The notes: generated by a model from the sequence alone, not told the origin. Positions 10,701 through 23,133 are shown, numbered from the stretch's first letter. The stretch is 64,000 nucleotides of DNA from Crambe crambe (GCA_963924555.1 OZ004596.1:186001-250000), one strand, 5' to 3'. Made by a program: numbers and translations.

Positions 10701-13700
10701 GTTGTGTGTAGATTTCTAGGGAGGACTAACCCATTGCGTGGAGTGAGGAAGTCTCGTCAGCGTGAAGCATCAGATCCCAAGGAAGTCAAGGAGGTACTTC
10801 CCCCCATAGATGAGCAGCCGAGGGAACTGCCGGCGGACCTGTGGAACTCCTGTCTCCAGTCTCTCTTCCTCCAGGGAAACCAGATCAAGTGGCTCCCTGA
10901 CTACCTGGGAAAGTTCAGTGGTCTACAGAGGCTGGACATCAGTGGGTATGTGTAGTGGGTATGTATTGGGAGACATAGTTGGAAGACGTCAGTGGGTACA
11001 TGTAATGTAGTGGGTATGTGTTGGGAGACATCAGTGGGTATGTGTTGGGATGTGTATCAGTGGGTATGTATTTTGTGCTGGGAGATGCCCCATAGAGAGT
11101 TGCTGGAGTATTCGTTTTGATGAAGTCACTGAGATAGAGTAAACTTATTGTTGACACATCTTCATATCTAATCTTCCGATATTCCCCCACCACCACCTGC
11201 AGTAACTCTGACATCACTGCCTTGCCACTGACTCTGGGAATGTTACGAAACTGCTGGGAGATGACACTGAATGGAGTGAGGATTGGCAATGCCCCTCAGC
11301 ACCTGCTTCCTGGAGGAGGGAGAGGCGGGTCGACCCGTCACCTGCTGGCCTACCTCAGAGCTCAACTCCGTCACTGTGTCCCGTACAATCGCATGAAGTT
11401 AATGGTTGTAGGCCTTCAGGGGAGAGGGAAAACCACCCTTCTCTCTGTCCTCCGCAATCCCTCATGTTCCTTGCCTGAGAATGTATCCACAGTGGGTGTG
11501 GTGGTAAATGACTGGACAGTAGCCCCACCCATCACAGGAAAAGGGAAAAAGAATTTGGGAGCGAAGGTGAGGACACATCCTATTGGGAGGATCAGCAAAA
11601 GAGCTGATTTGTTGTCACCTTGCAGCAGACCAACACTCCTCAGATGGAAATCATCTTCAGCATTTGGGACATGGCAGGTCAAGAGGTATACTATGCCACT
11701 CACCAGTGCTTTCTCTCCCGCAATACCCTCTACCTGGTCGTCTGGAGTCTGGAAGAAGGGGATAAAGGAATTGACTACCTCAGACCATGGCTTCTCAATA
11801 TACAGGTGAATGTCTTAATGGCTAGGGGTTTACTCCCTAGTCCCAGCCATACTATTATGAGAATATTTTAAGAGACGAGTTATTTTCTTTAGGCTCGAGC
11901 ACCACATTCCCCTGTCATCATCGTAGGGACTCACTTGGATAAACTCCCTCTTCAGAAAGCACGAGAGATGAAGGAACGTTACAAGCAGCGTATAGTGGAT
12001 CTATATCGGAAACCTGGTTACCCTCGTATTGAGGCTATCAAGATGGTCTCCTGCACCACTCAGGAAGGTCTCCGTGATCTTATTGACCGCATCTACTATG
12101 CTGCTAGCTCTGCCATCGATCACGACACTAAAGAACACATCATTGGCATGCAGGTCAGTGTGAGCTGAGTAGCTAGCTGTTGGAGAATGTTTTGAGGTTA
12201 TCCTTTGTTTGTCTGTAGGTTCCTTCAAGTTATGTAGCACTCCAAAAGAAAGTATCAGAAGAGGTGATGCGTTGTCATGAGAAAGAGATTCCTCCTGTCC
12301 TGAACCAGAAGGAATTTGCTGCTCTTGCCGAGTCCATCGAGAACAATGACATTGCCGATCCAGAAGAGCTCTCTCTTGGTAAGTAATTACAGGGTAAGGG
12401 GGTAGTGTCCTCATTCCAACAGTGTCATGTGACAACAGGGTAAGGGGGTAGTGTCCTCATTCCAACAGTGTCATGTGATAACAAGGTAAGGGGGTAGTGT
12501 CATGTGACAACAGGGTAGTGTCATGTGACAACAGGGTAGTGTCATGTGACAACAGGGTAGTGTCATGTGACAACAGGGTAGTATCATGTGATAACAGGGT
12601 AAGGGGGTAGTGTTCTCATTCCAACAGTGTCATGTGACAATATTTACTTATTTTACTTGACTTAGCTGCTGCTTTTCTCCATGACAACGGTGTGTTGCTG
12701 CACTACAATGACCACTTGCGAGGTTTGAATAACCTTTACTTCATCGACCCTATTTGGCTGGCCGACATGTTGGCAGAGGTTGTCACTGTCCCAGAGAGGC
12801 AGAGTTTTGTCCATAATGGCATTCTCAAGGAGTCAAATGTGGCTTTCATCTTTCGCGATGATAAGCGTTTCCCTCCCAAGTTCTTTCAGCAGTACTTGCA
12901 ATTATTGGAGCGATTTGAGATAGCTCTTTCCCTCGGCAATGGCATGCGTCTCATCCCTTCCATGCTCCCCTACCAACGACCTGTCATGAATTTCGTTGAC
13001 CCCGAGCCAGTGGCCCGCACTTCTTCTTCGTCCAGCGAGTCGGGTGAGAAGTATATCTCCCGCAAAGATATTCCCTCTGGAAGCAACTGCAAGCCTGTTT
13101 TCAGTGAGGACAGTGACCCCTTGACCCCTCGGTTTATAGACGGGATGGAGGTGGTTGACCTTCCATTGACTTGTGTGCGACGACGGTACAAAATGGCATA
13201 TATCCCCAGTGGATTCTGGAGCAGACTCATATCCCGTCTCATCATCAATTTGAAGCGATCGGGTCTGGAGGAAGCCAGCAACACTGGAGGACCTCCCATC
13301 ATCTATTGGAAGAGAGGAATAGTTGTGCTGCACTCTACAGGCAGATTCCTGGTTGAGTCCATACAGCACCCTAAATCAGGTAAGGGATTGCACCTCATTC
13401 TTCAAATGATTCTGGATAATTTGATTTGAGGATAAGTGGAATGTCTTGTGATAATTCAGAGATGTCTGGAGTGGGTGTGGGAGATCGGATGATTGAAGCA
13501 TCTGCAAAGTATGTTGGTGATGGGATGGACAAGTTCACTTCAGGCCCTCAGGGTGTGGATATCACTGTGTGGTCAGACTGTGGAGATTTTGCTGCCATGG
13601 GTTACGTTGTAGATCAGTTGGACTCACTCATTGACGAGTGGTTTCCTGGTGAGTTATTGGTGCAGTGCATTTGTGGTGCGCTCTAAATGGAATATGATGC

Positions 13701-16700
13701 AGGTCTGAATGAGTTGGATGTGGAAGGTGAGTGGTTGGTGCAGCGGCAGGTCTTGTGGAAAGTGCCTCAGGTGGTATTGGACAAAGCCTTATCTATCAGG
13801 GACGAGAAGGCACCAACAAAATCCAAAAAGCAGTCTTGGAATATATCAGAAGTGTCAGATCAGTCTCGTGGAGAAGTACGTAACATGAGCCTCATGACAT
13901 CACAGCTTCTACATGTGCTTCAATTTTGATTGGTGCTGAATGTATACTTGTTGTTTTGATGCAGATGATCTTGTTTGATCTGGATGCATGTGCAGCAGAT
14001 GCCCTGAAGGGAGACACTGTTGTCTGCCAGGACTACAATGTCCGCATTCCTCTTAGGCACTTGGTTCCAGACCTGCTCCTGACTGACCTTCCTCAACAGT
14101 TCATCATTGACACGTCACAGTTTGAATTCAATCCTAAGGTAGAGGGAAATGGGTGTGGTTCACCAGATCACAAACCTGTTGTGGGTGTGGTTTTGAAGCT
14201 GATGTATGCAATTGTTTAGGATCCATCCACACAACTTGGAAGGGGAGGGGCTGGAGCTGTGTACAAAGGTCGCTACAAGAGAGAGCCAGTTGCTGTCAAG
14301 GAGTTTTTGACTTCTGCGCAGGCAGAACACACAGGTGACACTTTGGAAGACCAGCGCTCGCATCACTCTGAGGAAGATGATGTCATACGACAAGAAGAAG
14401 CTCTATTCCTCTTCAGGTACAGCAAGATCTAATAGATAATAATGAGGGGGCAAGGACAGAGGTTTTTAAATAACTGCCAATGTGGCACTATTGTGTATTT
14501 GCGTGTGTAGGGATATGCGTCAGGAAGTGACAGTGTTGGCTCAACTGAACCACCCCAACATTGTAGCTCTCTTGGGAGTGTCGTTCCACCCAATGTGTAT
14601 GGTGATAGAACTGGCTCCCATGGGCTCTCTCTTTGGCATATTGGACAAGAAGATTGAGCAGTACAAAGCGGCACAAGCTGATAGAGCCTCTGTGATACTA
14701 CGCATGCCTGGAGGTGTCCTGGGGCATGCGATGTCCACAGGCATTGCCCTGCAGGTAAGAATGCATAGAAACTGTACATGTTTACCTCAGGCTGGCTGTG
14801 CTGTGCATGCCAAGCAAGCTCAATTGTCATTTCAGTTAAAATACACAATAACAGAATGTGGCATTTGATTTGCAATTACCTGTAAGCATACGTACGTAGC
14901 TGGAGGTGACCGTGTCTGTGTGTCTGTAGGTTGCCCTAGCTTTGCGCTACCTGCATAAACATGGGATAGTGTATCGTGACCTCAAATCCGACAATGTTCT
15001 CATCTGGTCTCTGGATATTGATGACCCCATCAATGCCAAACTTGCTGACTATGGCATTTCACGGTTTGCCAACCCTGGAGGGGTCAAAGGTGAGGAAGGC
15101 ACCCCAGGATACCTAGCTCCTGAAGCTATCCGGAGACGTGGGGAGGATCAAGCCTTCGATGAAAAGGTGTGTGTGCGTAATAAGAAATTTGCTTCCTTTA
15201 ACTTGCGACTTCGTGTTGTCTCTCTCTCTCTGTGTAGGTTGATATTTTTTCATATGCCATGTTGCTGTTTGAGTTGCTGACTGGTCAGCGTCCCTTTGAG
15301 AACCTCACCTCCACCAGTGAGATCAACCAGGCCATCACTAAAGGGGAACGCCCCACCCTCAGTGAGGGAAATGCAGAACCTTCATTCCCTGGGATGGTAG
15401 ACCTCATGTACGATGCCTGGGTCCACTCTGCAGGGGACAGACCCTCTGCCAATGAAGTGGGTGGAGCTTCCAAGTAATTTAGTTTTTATTTATTATATTC
15501 TGTATGAATTGTGAGCAGCTGGTGATGCGAGTATCCGAGCCTGGCTTCATGTGCAGGGAGCACACCATCACACGCTCCAAGGACCATCCTCTTGAGAAGA
15601 TTGACACAGTCTATGCCCGACCAATCCTTGCAGATGACATTGCCTCAGGCCGCAAGAGCTATACTCTCTGGACGTGGGCACGGCAAGATGCTGACAGAAA
15701 CTTCTCCATCATCGATGTCAGAAAAGGTGTCTTCAACCTGCCCAAAAAGCATGCTCCAGGTGGGCGTGTCTACTGCATGACGGCAACTGGAGAGGTAGAG
15801 AAACGTATATGGATTGGCACTGCCGTAAGTCAACATTGCATAGTGTGTTCTATTTAAAGTTCAAGTGTGCATTATTTGGGGATTTCTGTAGGACTGTGAG
15901 ATTCAGGTCTATGGTTATAAAGGAGTAGGAGATCCACAGTGTTTGTGGACATTCTGCATGAGAGATTCTGTCCTAGCCTTGGACACTGAAGTGGAAGGAG
16001 GAAGGGTAAGTCAGCGTATGAATAGCTAGTTATCTACTTGTCCTGCTAGTTATCTACTTGTCCTGATAGCTACCTACTTGTCCTGATGTTTAGGTCAAGC
16101 GAGTGTTTGCTTCATTGGCCAATGGGACTCTTTGCGTCTTCTCTCACAAGAGCATCAGTTTAGAGGAGCATGTTCCTACTGGAGATGCGGAGTTCAATTC
16201 TGCAGCTTGTACCATCAGGTGTGATGAGGACCAGTTCCAGAAGGAGGCAGAGGATTGGTCCCAGCCCCTCATCCTACGACTCGGTGAAAGTGGCAAAGCT
16301 GCCAAGTGTATGACCTTTGTGGGTAGCCAACAGCTCTGGTGTGGGTGTGGTAATACCATCACCGTCATCGACAGCAAGGAACTACGGGTGCTCCAACACA
16401 TCCCTGTCTTCGTCAAAAGGATGGCTCTAGTCAACGAACTGGTGTCAAATGGGAAGCGAGTATGGGGTGTGGGGAGACAGCTGTCATGTGTGATGGAATG
16501 GGACGTGACCACCTTCACTCTTGTGCATGTCTTCAACTGCAACACTATCGACCCGACAGATGAAATCATCATCTCCGACCCCAAACTAGTAGAGGACTTG
16601 TTTGACCCAGACAGCCGTCCCAAGGCTGTAACAGTCTCTGAAGGGACCTCTAGCCCTCTCACAGAGACAGAAAGAGGATTCAATGTGGAGAATGATCCTG

Positions 16701-17266
16701 TGAAGGTGCAGACCACGAGTACCCCTTTCTCTCAGCGCACCACACGCAAGACCCTAAGAGGAATCCATCCTCGTGCACGTGTCAAGAACATGAAGGAAGC
16801 TCAGACCAACATGAAGCAACGCATCACCAACACACGTGACTTGGTGCTGCGTAAGCACCAAGGTTCCACTCGTACTACCTCCTTGGTGATTGTGGACAAC
16901 ACCCTTTGGGTGGGAAGAGGGATGGGAGATGTCCTGGTGGTGGATATCAAAGGGGAGGAACACCATGGCAAGGTCCTGGCTAGACTCTCCACTGAGCAGA
17001 GTGAGAAGTATGGCAACCGTTCCTATAACAAATTGATGGCTGTTGCTGGAGAGTATGTGGTTAGTTCTCAGTGGCTAGAGCCTGTGGACATCCGCAAGTC
17101 CACCATATCCGGCACACAAGGACTCTCGTCTCGTGTCCCCACTAAGACAGGGGAAGTTGCCCATCAATCCATCACCATCTGGAAGGCGTGGAACCATGAA
17201 GGGATCATGGACTTCATGACACGACGCTCTGCCACACTGATGATGGAAATGGAAGAGACTGTGTAA
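7747..17266 (+). CDS. LRRK1: LRRK1-type ROCO kinase (ANK-LRR-ROC-COR-kinase-WD-like)
   Basis: About 21 exons give roughly 2,180 residues (human LRRK1 has 2,015). Exon 1 is only 22 nt (7747-7768) and joins 8619 in frame. Domains in order: ankyrin repeats (8640-9300); leucine-rich repeats (9400-10950, with DVSNNQL, DLSHNRL and DVSHNQL); ROC GTPase with P-loop [11 protein letters not shown] at about 11407, switch II WDMAGQE and G4 GTHLDK; COR (12220-14150); kinase (14250-15460) with VAVKEF (Lys at 14298), YRDLKSDN (14972) and the DYG signature of LRRK kinases in place of DFG (15047); then a C-terminal beta-propeller-like region. The YRDLKSDN and SLD/DYGISR context is closer to LRRK1 than LRRK2. 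LRRK kinases phosphorylate Rab GTPases in endolysosomal traffic. All catalytic residues seen are intact. Several introns carry minisatellites and intron 1 carries a fold-back element. Confidence 0.9.
7843..8576. mobile_element. Fold-back/TIR DNA element inserted in LRRK1 intron 1
   Basis: The ends are 102-bp terminal inverted repeats (7843-7944 and 8475-8576) with a single mismatch, each starting GTAGTCTCTGTCCCAGCCCC from the outside. The interior is about 530 bp. No target-site duplication is obvious next to the ends. A minus-strand reading frame at 8148-8402 starts [18 protein letters not shown] and holds a CxxC...H...C arrangement, so it may be a remnant of the autonomous parent's protein. 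Near-identity of the arms implies a recent insertion. The superfamily is not assigned. Confidence 0.8.
8148..8402 (-). pseudogene. Cys/His-containing ORF remnant inside the fold-back element
   Basis: This 84-residue frame lies wholly between the inverted repeats. It contains CRVCGKEL, then an HRERR and VLH stretch, then [11 protein letters not shown], which could form a small zinc-binding module. It has no transposase catalytic motif. It could be a captured fragment, a piece of the parent element's protein, or chance; I cannot tell which. Confidence 0.35.
10943..11070. repeat. Minisatellite in an LRRK1 intron
   Basis: Several imperfect copies of a GTGGGTATGTGTTGGGAGACATCA-like unit follow the donor site of the last LRR exon. 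The tract is intronic, and its first copy overlaps the exon/intron border. Confidence 0.7.
12379..12650. repeat. Compound minisatellite in an LRRK1 intron
   Basis: Tandem copies of AACAGGGTAGTGTCATGTGAC and of a longer unit containing GGGTAAGGGGGTAGTGTCC fill most of the intron between the ROC and COR parts. At least seven units are visible. Copies contain GGTAAG, a potential cryptic splice donor. Confidence 0.8.
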
Positions 17267-17435
17267 TTAGAAAACACTTTTTCTATTGTGAGTTGTTTTT
17301 TGTTTTTGTTTTCTATTAGGATCAGAAATTAAATCTTGTCACCTTATACTTGGTTTTTTTTAAAAAAGAATTACACCATTACTTACTATTTTTATGCTTA
17401 AGTTATTATTGTGATAATTAATTGACAGTACGTAA

Positions 17436-20400
17436 TTAACTAATTGGGAATTCTCCATAGATTTTGGTTCTTATTCTGCGCAAGTGAGTGTTGATTGTTT
17501 TTCTGTCTGGAGTCCACTCTGCATGTGGCTGATCTCTTTTCATGAACTCGACAGAGAATGTAGTTTTCTTTCCAACAGAAGTCTGTGTCCAGCTTTCCTC
17601 CTTGGGTGGACTCTTTGATGACCCCCAAGACACAGTCTCAGTGGCTGTATCACTCCTCTCTTCAGTAGAACTAAAATTTGAGTGTCTCTTTCTTCTTCTG
17701 GAACTCAAGTCAGAAGATGTGCAAGAAGAATATGTTCTTGCCCTGAAATTAAATCCAATGAAATCATGATGGAAATACTGGCATGCTGCCATAGCAGAGT
17801 CAGAGTACCTTTGAGTGTCATCCAAGTAATCTCTGCAGGTTAGTTTCTGAGAAGACCTGCCCAAGACATAGTCAACAGTGCTGCTAGTGTCCAATGCCAC
17901 CACCTGAGAAATTATCTTCTCCTTTGTTCCCAACTTCTTCACAGACTCGCAGACGTGCTGCAGCATCTGGTCAGTGACACGACCAGTGTAGCCCAGTCGA
18001 ATAAGTGTGCAGGCCACCTCTCTCACCACCAGGGGGTCCTCTTCCACAGTCACCAAGTCTCTCAAAGTCCTCAAAACCCTCTCCTCAGTCAAACCCAACT
18101 CCACAATTGTCTGGCACGCTTCAGCCCTGACTGCAGGCACCTTCTCAAACCTGACTGCCCACATCAACTGTTCCACCAACTCATCATCACACATGCCAAC
18201 ATCTGCCAGAGCACTCAATGCAGCTGCTTTGATCTTCCAGCTGGGGTTATCCAACAGCTGCTTCAGTGCTCGGAAAACCAAAGGCTGCTTCAGACGGAGT
18301 GTGCCAGCAATGGCAATGGCCGTCATTACTATGCTGGTGTGATCATCTTTAAAACAGGTCAGATAATTGGAGAGAAGTGAAGGGGTCATTATTTCAAGAG
18401 AATACAGCTGTACATATGGATCAGATGATGTGAAACCAACATAGCTACACTTCATTACACTTACCTTCCTGATGGCATCTAATCTCACCATCTCTGATGG
18501 ATTCGTTAAGCGTTTGTTAATTTCATCATGTATGAACTGAGGAAACCAGAAGAAGTAATCGCTGTATTAGGGGATAATGAAAGCATTTACATACCTTTCC
18601 ATGGGCAGTTTTACCCAGTGCCTTGGCTGCAGCATCACGGATCTCAGGATTCCAGTCTTCCCACACCAGGACCACCAGCTTGGAACACATATCTTTGCTG
18701 ATAGTGCCTTGAAGTAAGGGTAGTATGTTGCAAGCAGCCAGTCTTTCCTGGCACCCGGAGTTGTTCAACAGATCAGCGAGCATAGAATAGACTAGGTTCT
18801 ATTATAGTTAGTGAGTGAGTGAGTGTAATAGCTCTCATAACAGACTCACAGTTTTAGAGCTGATTGTAGAGAGAAGCTGGGCAGCCTTTGCTTGTCGTAG
18901 GGGAGAGTACGAAGTCTTCAAATGAATGAGGAGCTCTGAGATGATGATGGCTGAGTGGACACCAGCACACGCCAGACACTGGACGGCTGCCCAACGTTCC
19001 ACTGTTTGTGTTTCCTCCTCTAGAGATGAAAGAAGTGCATCCTTTGCCTGAGACAAACAGTAGAATTGGAATTTGGATTATAGCTAAGGGGTGGGAGATG
19101 CTGACCTTCTTGGATTGCATGCCTCTTGCATACAAAGTAATGGCACTGGGGACTCGCACGTGGACTGCATCATCATCAAGCAGCCTCTCCAGTTCTTCTA
19201 ACAACTCTTCTGACACCCTCCTAGTTGAACTGGGCACCACATATTTTGAGGTTGTCCTTGAGACAGGTTCAAGGCAAGACCTTGACTCGTTCTCTATGAG
19301 GATTGCGACTGCTGCTATTGCCAACATTTTAGTATTGTTGCTCAGGTTTGCCATGTCCTTGACCAGAGACTCATCATCTTCTATTTCCTTTGTGCGGATG
19401 TGGAGGTGCCATTGCTCCATCCACTCGTGCACTGAAAAAAACCATCAATTCAACAACTCAAGCTGGCATGACAAACTCACTGATATCAAAAAACTCCTGA
19501 AATTCTGGTTGCACAGAGTGAGACAGATCAGAGGACTGCTGAGATAACAATCCCATCTCTGATTCAGAATCCTCTGCTGAGAGAATCACACCTTGACACT
19601 CCCATTTCAACTCCTCTGATGGCTGAGTGAATAGATTTCTCTATGCAATAATGACAATAATGAGTTAGTTTCTCACCTTGATAAGTTGTGGAAAGTCAAG
19701 CCACTTCTTGTATGCTTGGAGATGACGATTCCCTTCACTTGTGCTGTCCTCTGCTCCAGCCACACTGCAGTATTTCTTTGGTGGTTGAGGGTAACAGGAT
19801 TGCACAACTTTCCTGAAAATTTCATTGTTATCAAGAAGGATAATTGAATCTCTGTCCTTCAAGTGCACAGGTTTTGCTCCTGCCTCTACCTCTCTAAGGA
19901 AGGTGCTTGGAGGAGGGGCTGGTCCGAACTGACTAGGAATGGGTGAGAATTGGAACAGAGATAACTCATCAGTCTGTGGGTGGCTGGGATAGAATTGGAG
20001 AGAACTTGGAGTGATTGGAGCAGTTGGAGAAGTGGTGGAAAGAGGTGCTTGGCAAGAGGAAGCTGAGATAGTTGTGTGAGGGTCTGTTTTGCAATGTGGG
20101 AGTGAGGAAGTAGTAGCACATCTGCTAAGACGAGATGATTCGTTCAGCAAGTGTCTTGCTGTATCTCTGGTCACTGCACCAAGGAGCCTATCAGTCCATG
20201 GTATTGATGTACTTCTAGAGACAAGAGGTAAATTGTGTTTGATAGTAGAGTATTCTGTAAAGGTGCAGCTGGCAATAGTAGAGGATTTCTCATGTGAAGA
20301 GGATCTTTCTGCATCTTTAAGACATTTCTCCTTGGTCTTGAATAATCGGCCTTTATCTTTTATCAGATGGCATGGAAGGTGCCTAAAACCTGGGCCTCTG

Positions 20401-20810
20401 GCATTGTGTCGACCAATGGGTTTTGTAGCAATTAAAGGTAAACCAATGCTTATGTCTCCACGTTGAAACAGTTTATTTGTGCTCTGCTTGGCTGAAGCAT
20501 AATCAACAGCACTGGGACTGATCTCTGTAACGGCATCATCTGAAAATACCAGTGTTCTACTTAGTTCTTCCAAGTGACTGCTCAGCAAATGGGTCTGGGG
20601 TCTGGATGACAGGGCTAAATCATGGGGGCGTGGCTGCTGGTGGTGAGATCGAGAAGGATTCTCTACACTGAAAAGTCTTGAAGAGAGATCTTCTGGCGAT
20701 CTACTGGCACTACTGCACTGTGCAGAGGGCATCTGAATCCTCTGCCCCCGCGCCTGCAGTTCTAAAGGAGCTGAAGATGACGAACTCATGATTAAATCAA
20801 GAGTTTCCAT
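17436..20810 (-). CDS. HEAT/armadillo-repeat protein, HEATR4-like
   Basis: A long N-terminal exon starts at the ATG at 20810 (METLDLIMSSSSS) and encodes about 380 low-complexity, Ser/Pro/His-rich residues ending in a conserved-looking HLQAYKKWLDFPQL block. Further exons down to 17436 carry helical HEAT-type repeats, for example WKIKAAALSALADVGM, VPAVRAEACQTIVELGL and PLVVREVACTLIRLGY, then a Ser-rich tail. Repeat spacing of about 30-40 residues and the charged hinge residues support HEAT repeats directly. Assignment to HEATR4 rests on the overall plan of a disordered N-terminus with C-terminal HEAT repeats and is less certain. HEATR4 in mammals is testis-enriched with poorly known function. 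The start codon is only 41 bp from that of the divergent coiled-coil gene. Confidence 0.6.
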
Positions 20811-20851
20811 GACAACTCAACAGAAAGCTGGATGCGCTTTATTTGGAGAAA
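20811..20851. promoter_or_regulatory. 41-bp interval between two divergent start codons
   Basis: The start codons at 20810 (minus) and 20852 (plus) are separated by 41 bp, so the two genes must share promoter elements or have overlapping 5' leaders. No full RFX X-box is visible in the gap itself. Confidence 0.6.
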
Positions 20852-22374
20852 ATGGCGAATTTGATTCAAAGGGAAGATGAAGAGTCTGAGTCTCTAACCG
20901 TGAGTGACTACTCTGAGTCCTTCGAGTTAGACTCTAGTACTACCGAGTCGTCCTTAAGTGATGGGCAGGGTGCTGTAGTCAAGATGAAAAAGTCTCTGCT
21001 TCAGTCAGTCCAGTCAGACCACAGCAATGCCATCTCTCACCATCGTCCACCACTCCATGAACACAACATGAGATCCCCAGTCATCCAGAAACCCTCAAAT
21101 CATAGAGAAAGTGAAGTAGACCTTGGTAGAACTATCAGGAGTCCAATGACTATGGCTTATCACTTGAACAAGAATGATGATTTAGATAGCGCAGGTGGCA
21201 GTACAGCTGACACATCCCTTGATCTCTCTACTACCTCTTCAAATCCTGTGGGAAAGCCTCTCAGGTTTAAGAATGTAGCTGGATCTATTCAAATCATGCA
21301 ATCAACTATCAAGAGTTTCAAAAGTGCTGATCAAGTTCGTGATGTTGCTTTCAAAGAATGGTTGACCAAGAAAGAGGTGCAGAAATTGCAGGAAAAGAGT
21401 TCCCAAATGCGAGATAAGGAGATCAAAGCAGAGAAAAAAAAACAAAAGGAGGTAAGATATGGCGCCAATTTTGTTTGATTTGATTCCTGTGATTGATCAA
21501 CTTTGTTATAGTTGGAATTTTCTCAGCAATGTGTGAAGGCTATGGAGAAGTGGACAGCATCTAAACAAGACAAACTGGAATCCAAGAGGAAACAAAAGGC
21601 TAATGAAGCAAGAAAGAAATCGAAGGAAGCCCGAGATAAACAGAACAAGGTACTTGAGGCAGAGAAGGTCGCTGATAAATGGAGAAAAGAAAAACACAAA
21701 CAGTTAGTCAAAGAACATAGAGAGCAGAAGAAGAAAAAGAAAGAAGAAAAAAGGAGAAAAGAAGAAGAGGGAGCCGAGAAGCAGCAGGAAAGTAAACAGG
21801 CCTTCCAATCTTGGTATGATGGGACATCCTATCAAACTCATAAGTATAGCTATTTTCAATCTGTAGGTGTCAACATAAAGATTCTACAATAAAGAAAGAG
21901 ATAGAAATAAAGAAAAAACAAACTAAGGAACTCCAGCAGACTCAGGAACAGAAGACCTCTCAGAGAGAATCCGAGAGTAAGAAAATATTTGAAGCCTGGA
22001 AGGCTCTCAAGGAAGAGAAACTCAAAACAGATCGGACACAGTTTACTTACAAGAATCCCAAGAAGATCCATGAGCGATCCTGGTGTCCCAGCAGAAGCAT
22101 GCGATATGACTACCCAAAATCTACAGAAACAATGTCAAGCAAAAAGACAACGGCGCTGAAGTCTGAGGAAGCAGATTCTTACAGCACTGCCTCTTTTGAA
22201 TCAGAAGATAATGAGTTGTCCTATAGTTCTTCTTTTTCCAGTGAAGATGGGAGTGCGTCATCATCCATTCAGGATAGTGTAGGGACTTCAACTCCTAAAG
22301 GCAAGCGCAAAACAATTCAAGTGTGTTGTCAGACCCTTCAGTACTGGTGCACCTGTGATGATACAACAAGCTAG
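20852..22374 (+). CDS. Lys/Glu-rich coiled-coil protein, CCDC34-like
   Basis: The start is taken at the ATG at 20852 (MANLIQREDEES). After an acidic, Ser-rich N-terminus of about 170 residues, three exons carry a highly charged helix with spaced Trp motifs (KEWLTKKE, MEKWTASKQ, DKWRKEKHK, AFQSW, IFEAWKALKEEK). A segment NPKKIHERSWCPS and an acidic/Ser tail follow. Tryptophan-spaced charged helices with a C-terminal NP...W...P segment fit CCDC34, a flagellum and cilium-associated protein; MAP9 is a possible alternative. A 53-nt intron (21814-21866) splits the Trp codon of AFQSW and restores the frame; read without it, the frame ends soon afterwards. The gene converges with the FMN reductase gene, 105 bp away. 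Confidence 0.5.
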
Positions 22375-22479
22375 CACAATATTTTTTTGATAATCAATTA
22401 AAAAGATGCCATGACTAGGTGTCAAATAATATGCTATTAAGTTACTACTAAAAAGCAAAACTGCATCTGATAGCATTTG

Positions 22480-23133
22480 TTATGTGGGTTTCCCACACTT
22501 ATCCTTGTATGATTTCAAGGCTTTAGCATACCACTCCAACTCAGTTATGAGCTTGTCAGCACCCTTGTCCATGTGAGTGTCCTCAGGAGCAGGCAGTCCG
22601 TCTTCTGTCAGTGCTTTATTGATGGTTGGAATTGCAAAGACGCTGTGACAGTTTGGACTGCCCAATTCACCAAGGAAGGATCGTGCCTGGATGGAAGCTC
22701 GGACTCCACCAAAGGAACCCATGGAGTAGCACACTATCCCTGAGGGGGTGTACTTGTACGACGAAATTGGGAAGTGGTCCATCATATTGGTTAGGGCTGG
22801 TGGGAGGCTGTGGTTGTATTCTGCAGTGACGAGAACTATTGCATCTGCTTCTCGGATTATCTTGTCCGTATCCTGCAATACTTGAGGTGCTTGAGACCTA
22901 TCTTGGTAAAAGTGTATAGGCTTCTTTAGTAAGGGCAAATCAAGAACATCAGGATCTGTAGAAGAAATGAATTAATAAGCTGTTATTAGATAGTTATTCT
23001 TACCCAATAACTGTACACTGAATCCTCGGTCCGTTAATTTTTTCACAATAAACTTAGCAGCCCGAGATCCGAAATTACTTTCCCTCACGGTGCCAAGGAA
23101 AACAACACACTTCAATGCTTCTTTCGACGCCAT
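22480..23133 (-). CDS. NAD(P)H-dependent FMN/quinone reductase
   Basis: Two exons (23133-23004 and 22955-22480) give 201 residues. The start MASKEALKCVVFLGTVRES carries the flavodoxin-fold FMN phosphate loop (LGTVRESNFGSRAA). The middle segment VTAEYNHSLPPALTNMMDHF and the later YSMGSFGGVRA match the second and third flavin-contact loops of the NADPH-dependent FMN reductase family (bacterial azoreductase, yeast Lot6 and plant NQR type). The enzyme probably performs two-electron reduction of quinones or similar compounds in the cytosol. Length and motif spacing are normal for the family. Animals often lack this family, so a history of transfer or differential loss is possible but not shown here. 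Confidence 0.8.

Noticed and set aside
12902-13369. Minus-strand open frames opposite the LRRK1 COR exon
   Set aside because: They are shadows of the long plus-strand exon with no recognisable protein features.
20843-20851. Upstream TTG start for the CCDC34-like protein
   Set aside because: A normal ATG follows nine bases later. A non-ATG start is not needed.
21844-21866. A 23-nt ultra-short intron in the CCDC34-like gene
   Set aside because: A donor at 21814 gives a 53-nt intron with the same acceptor and phase, matching other minimal introns in the window.
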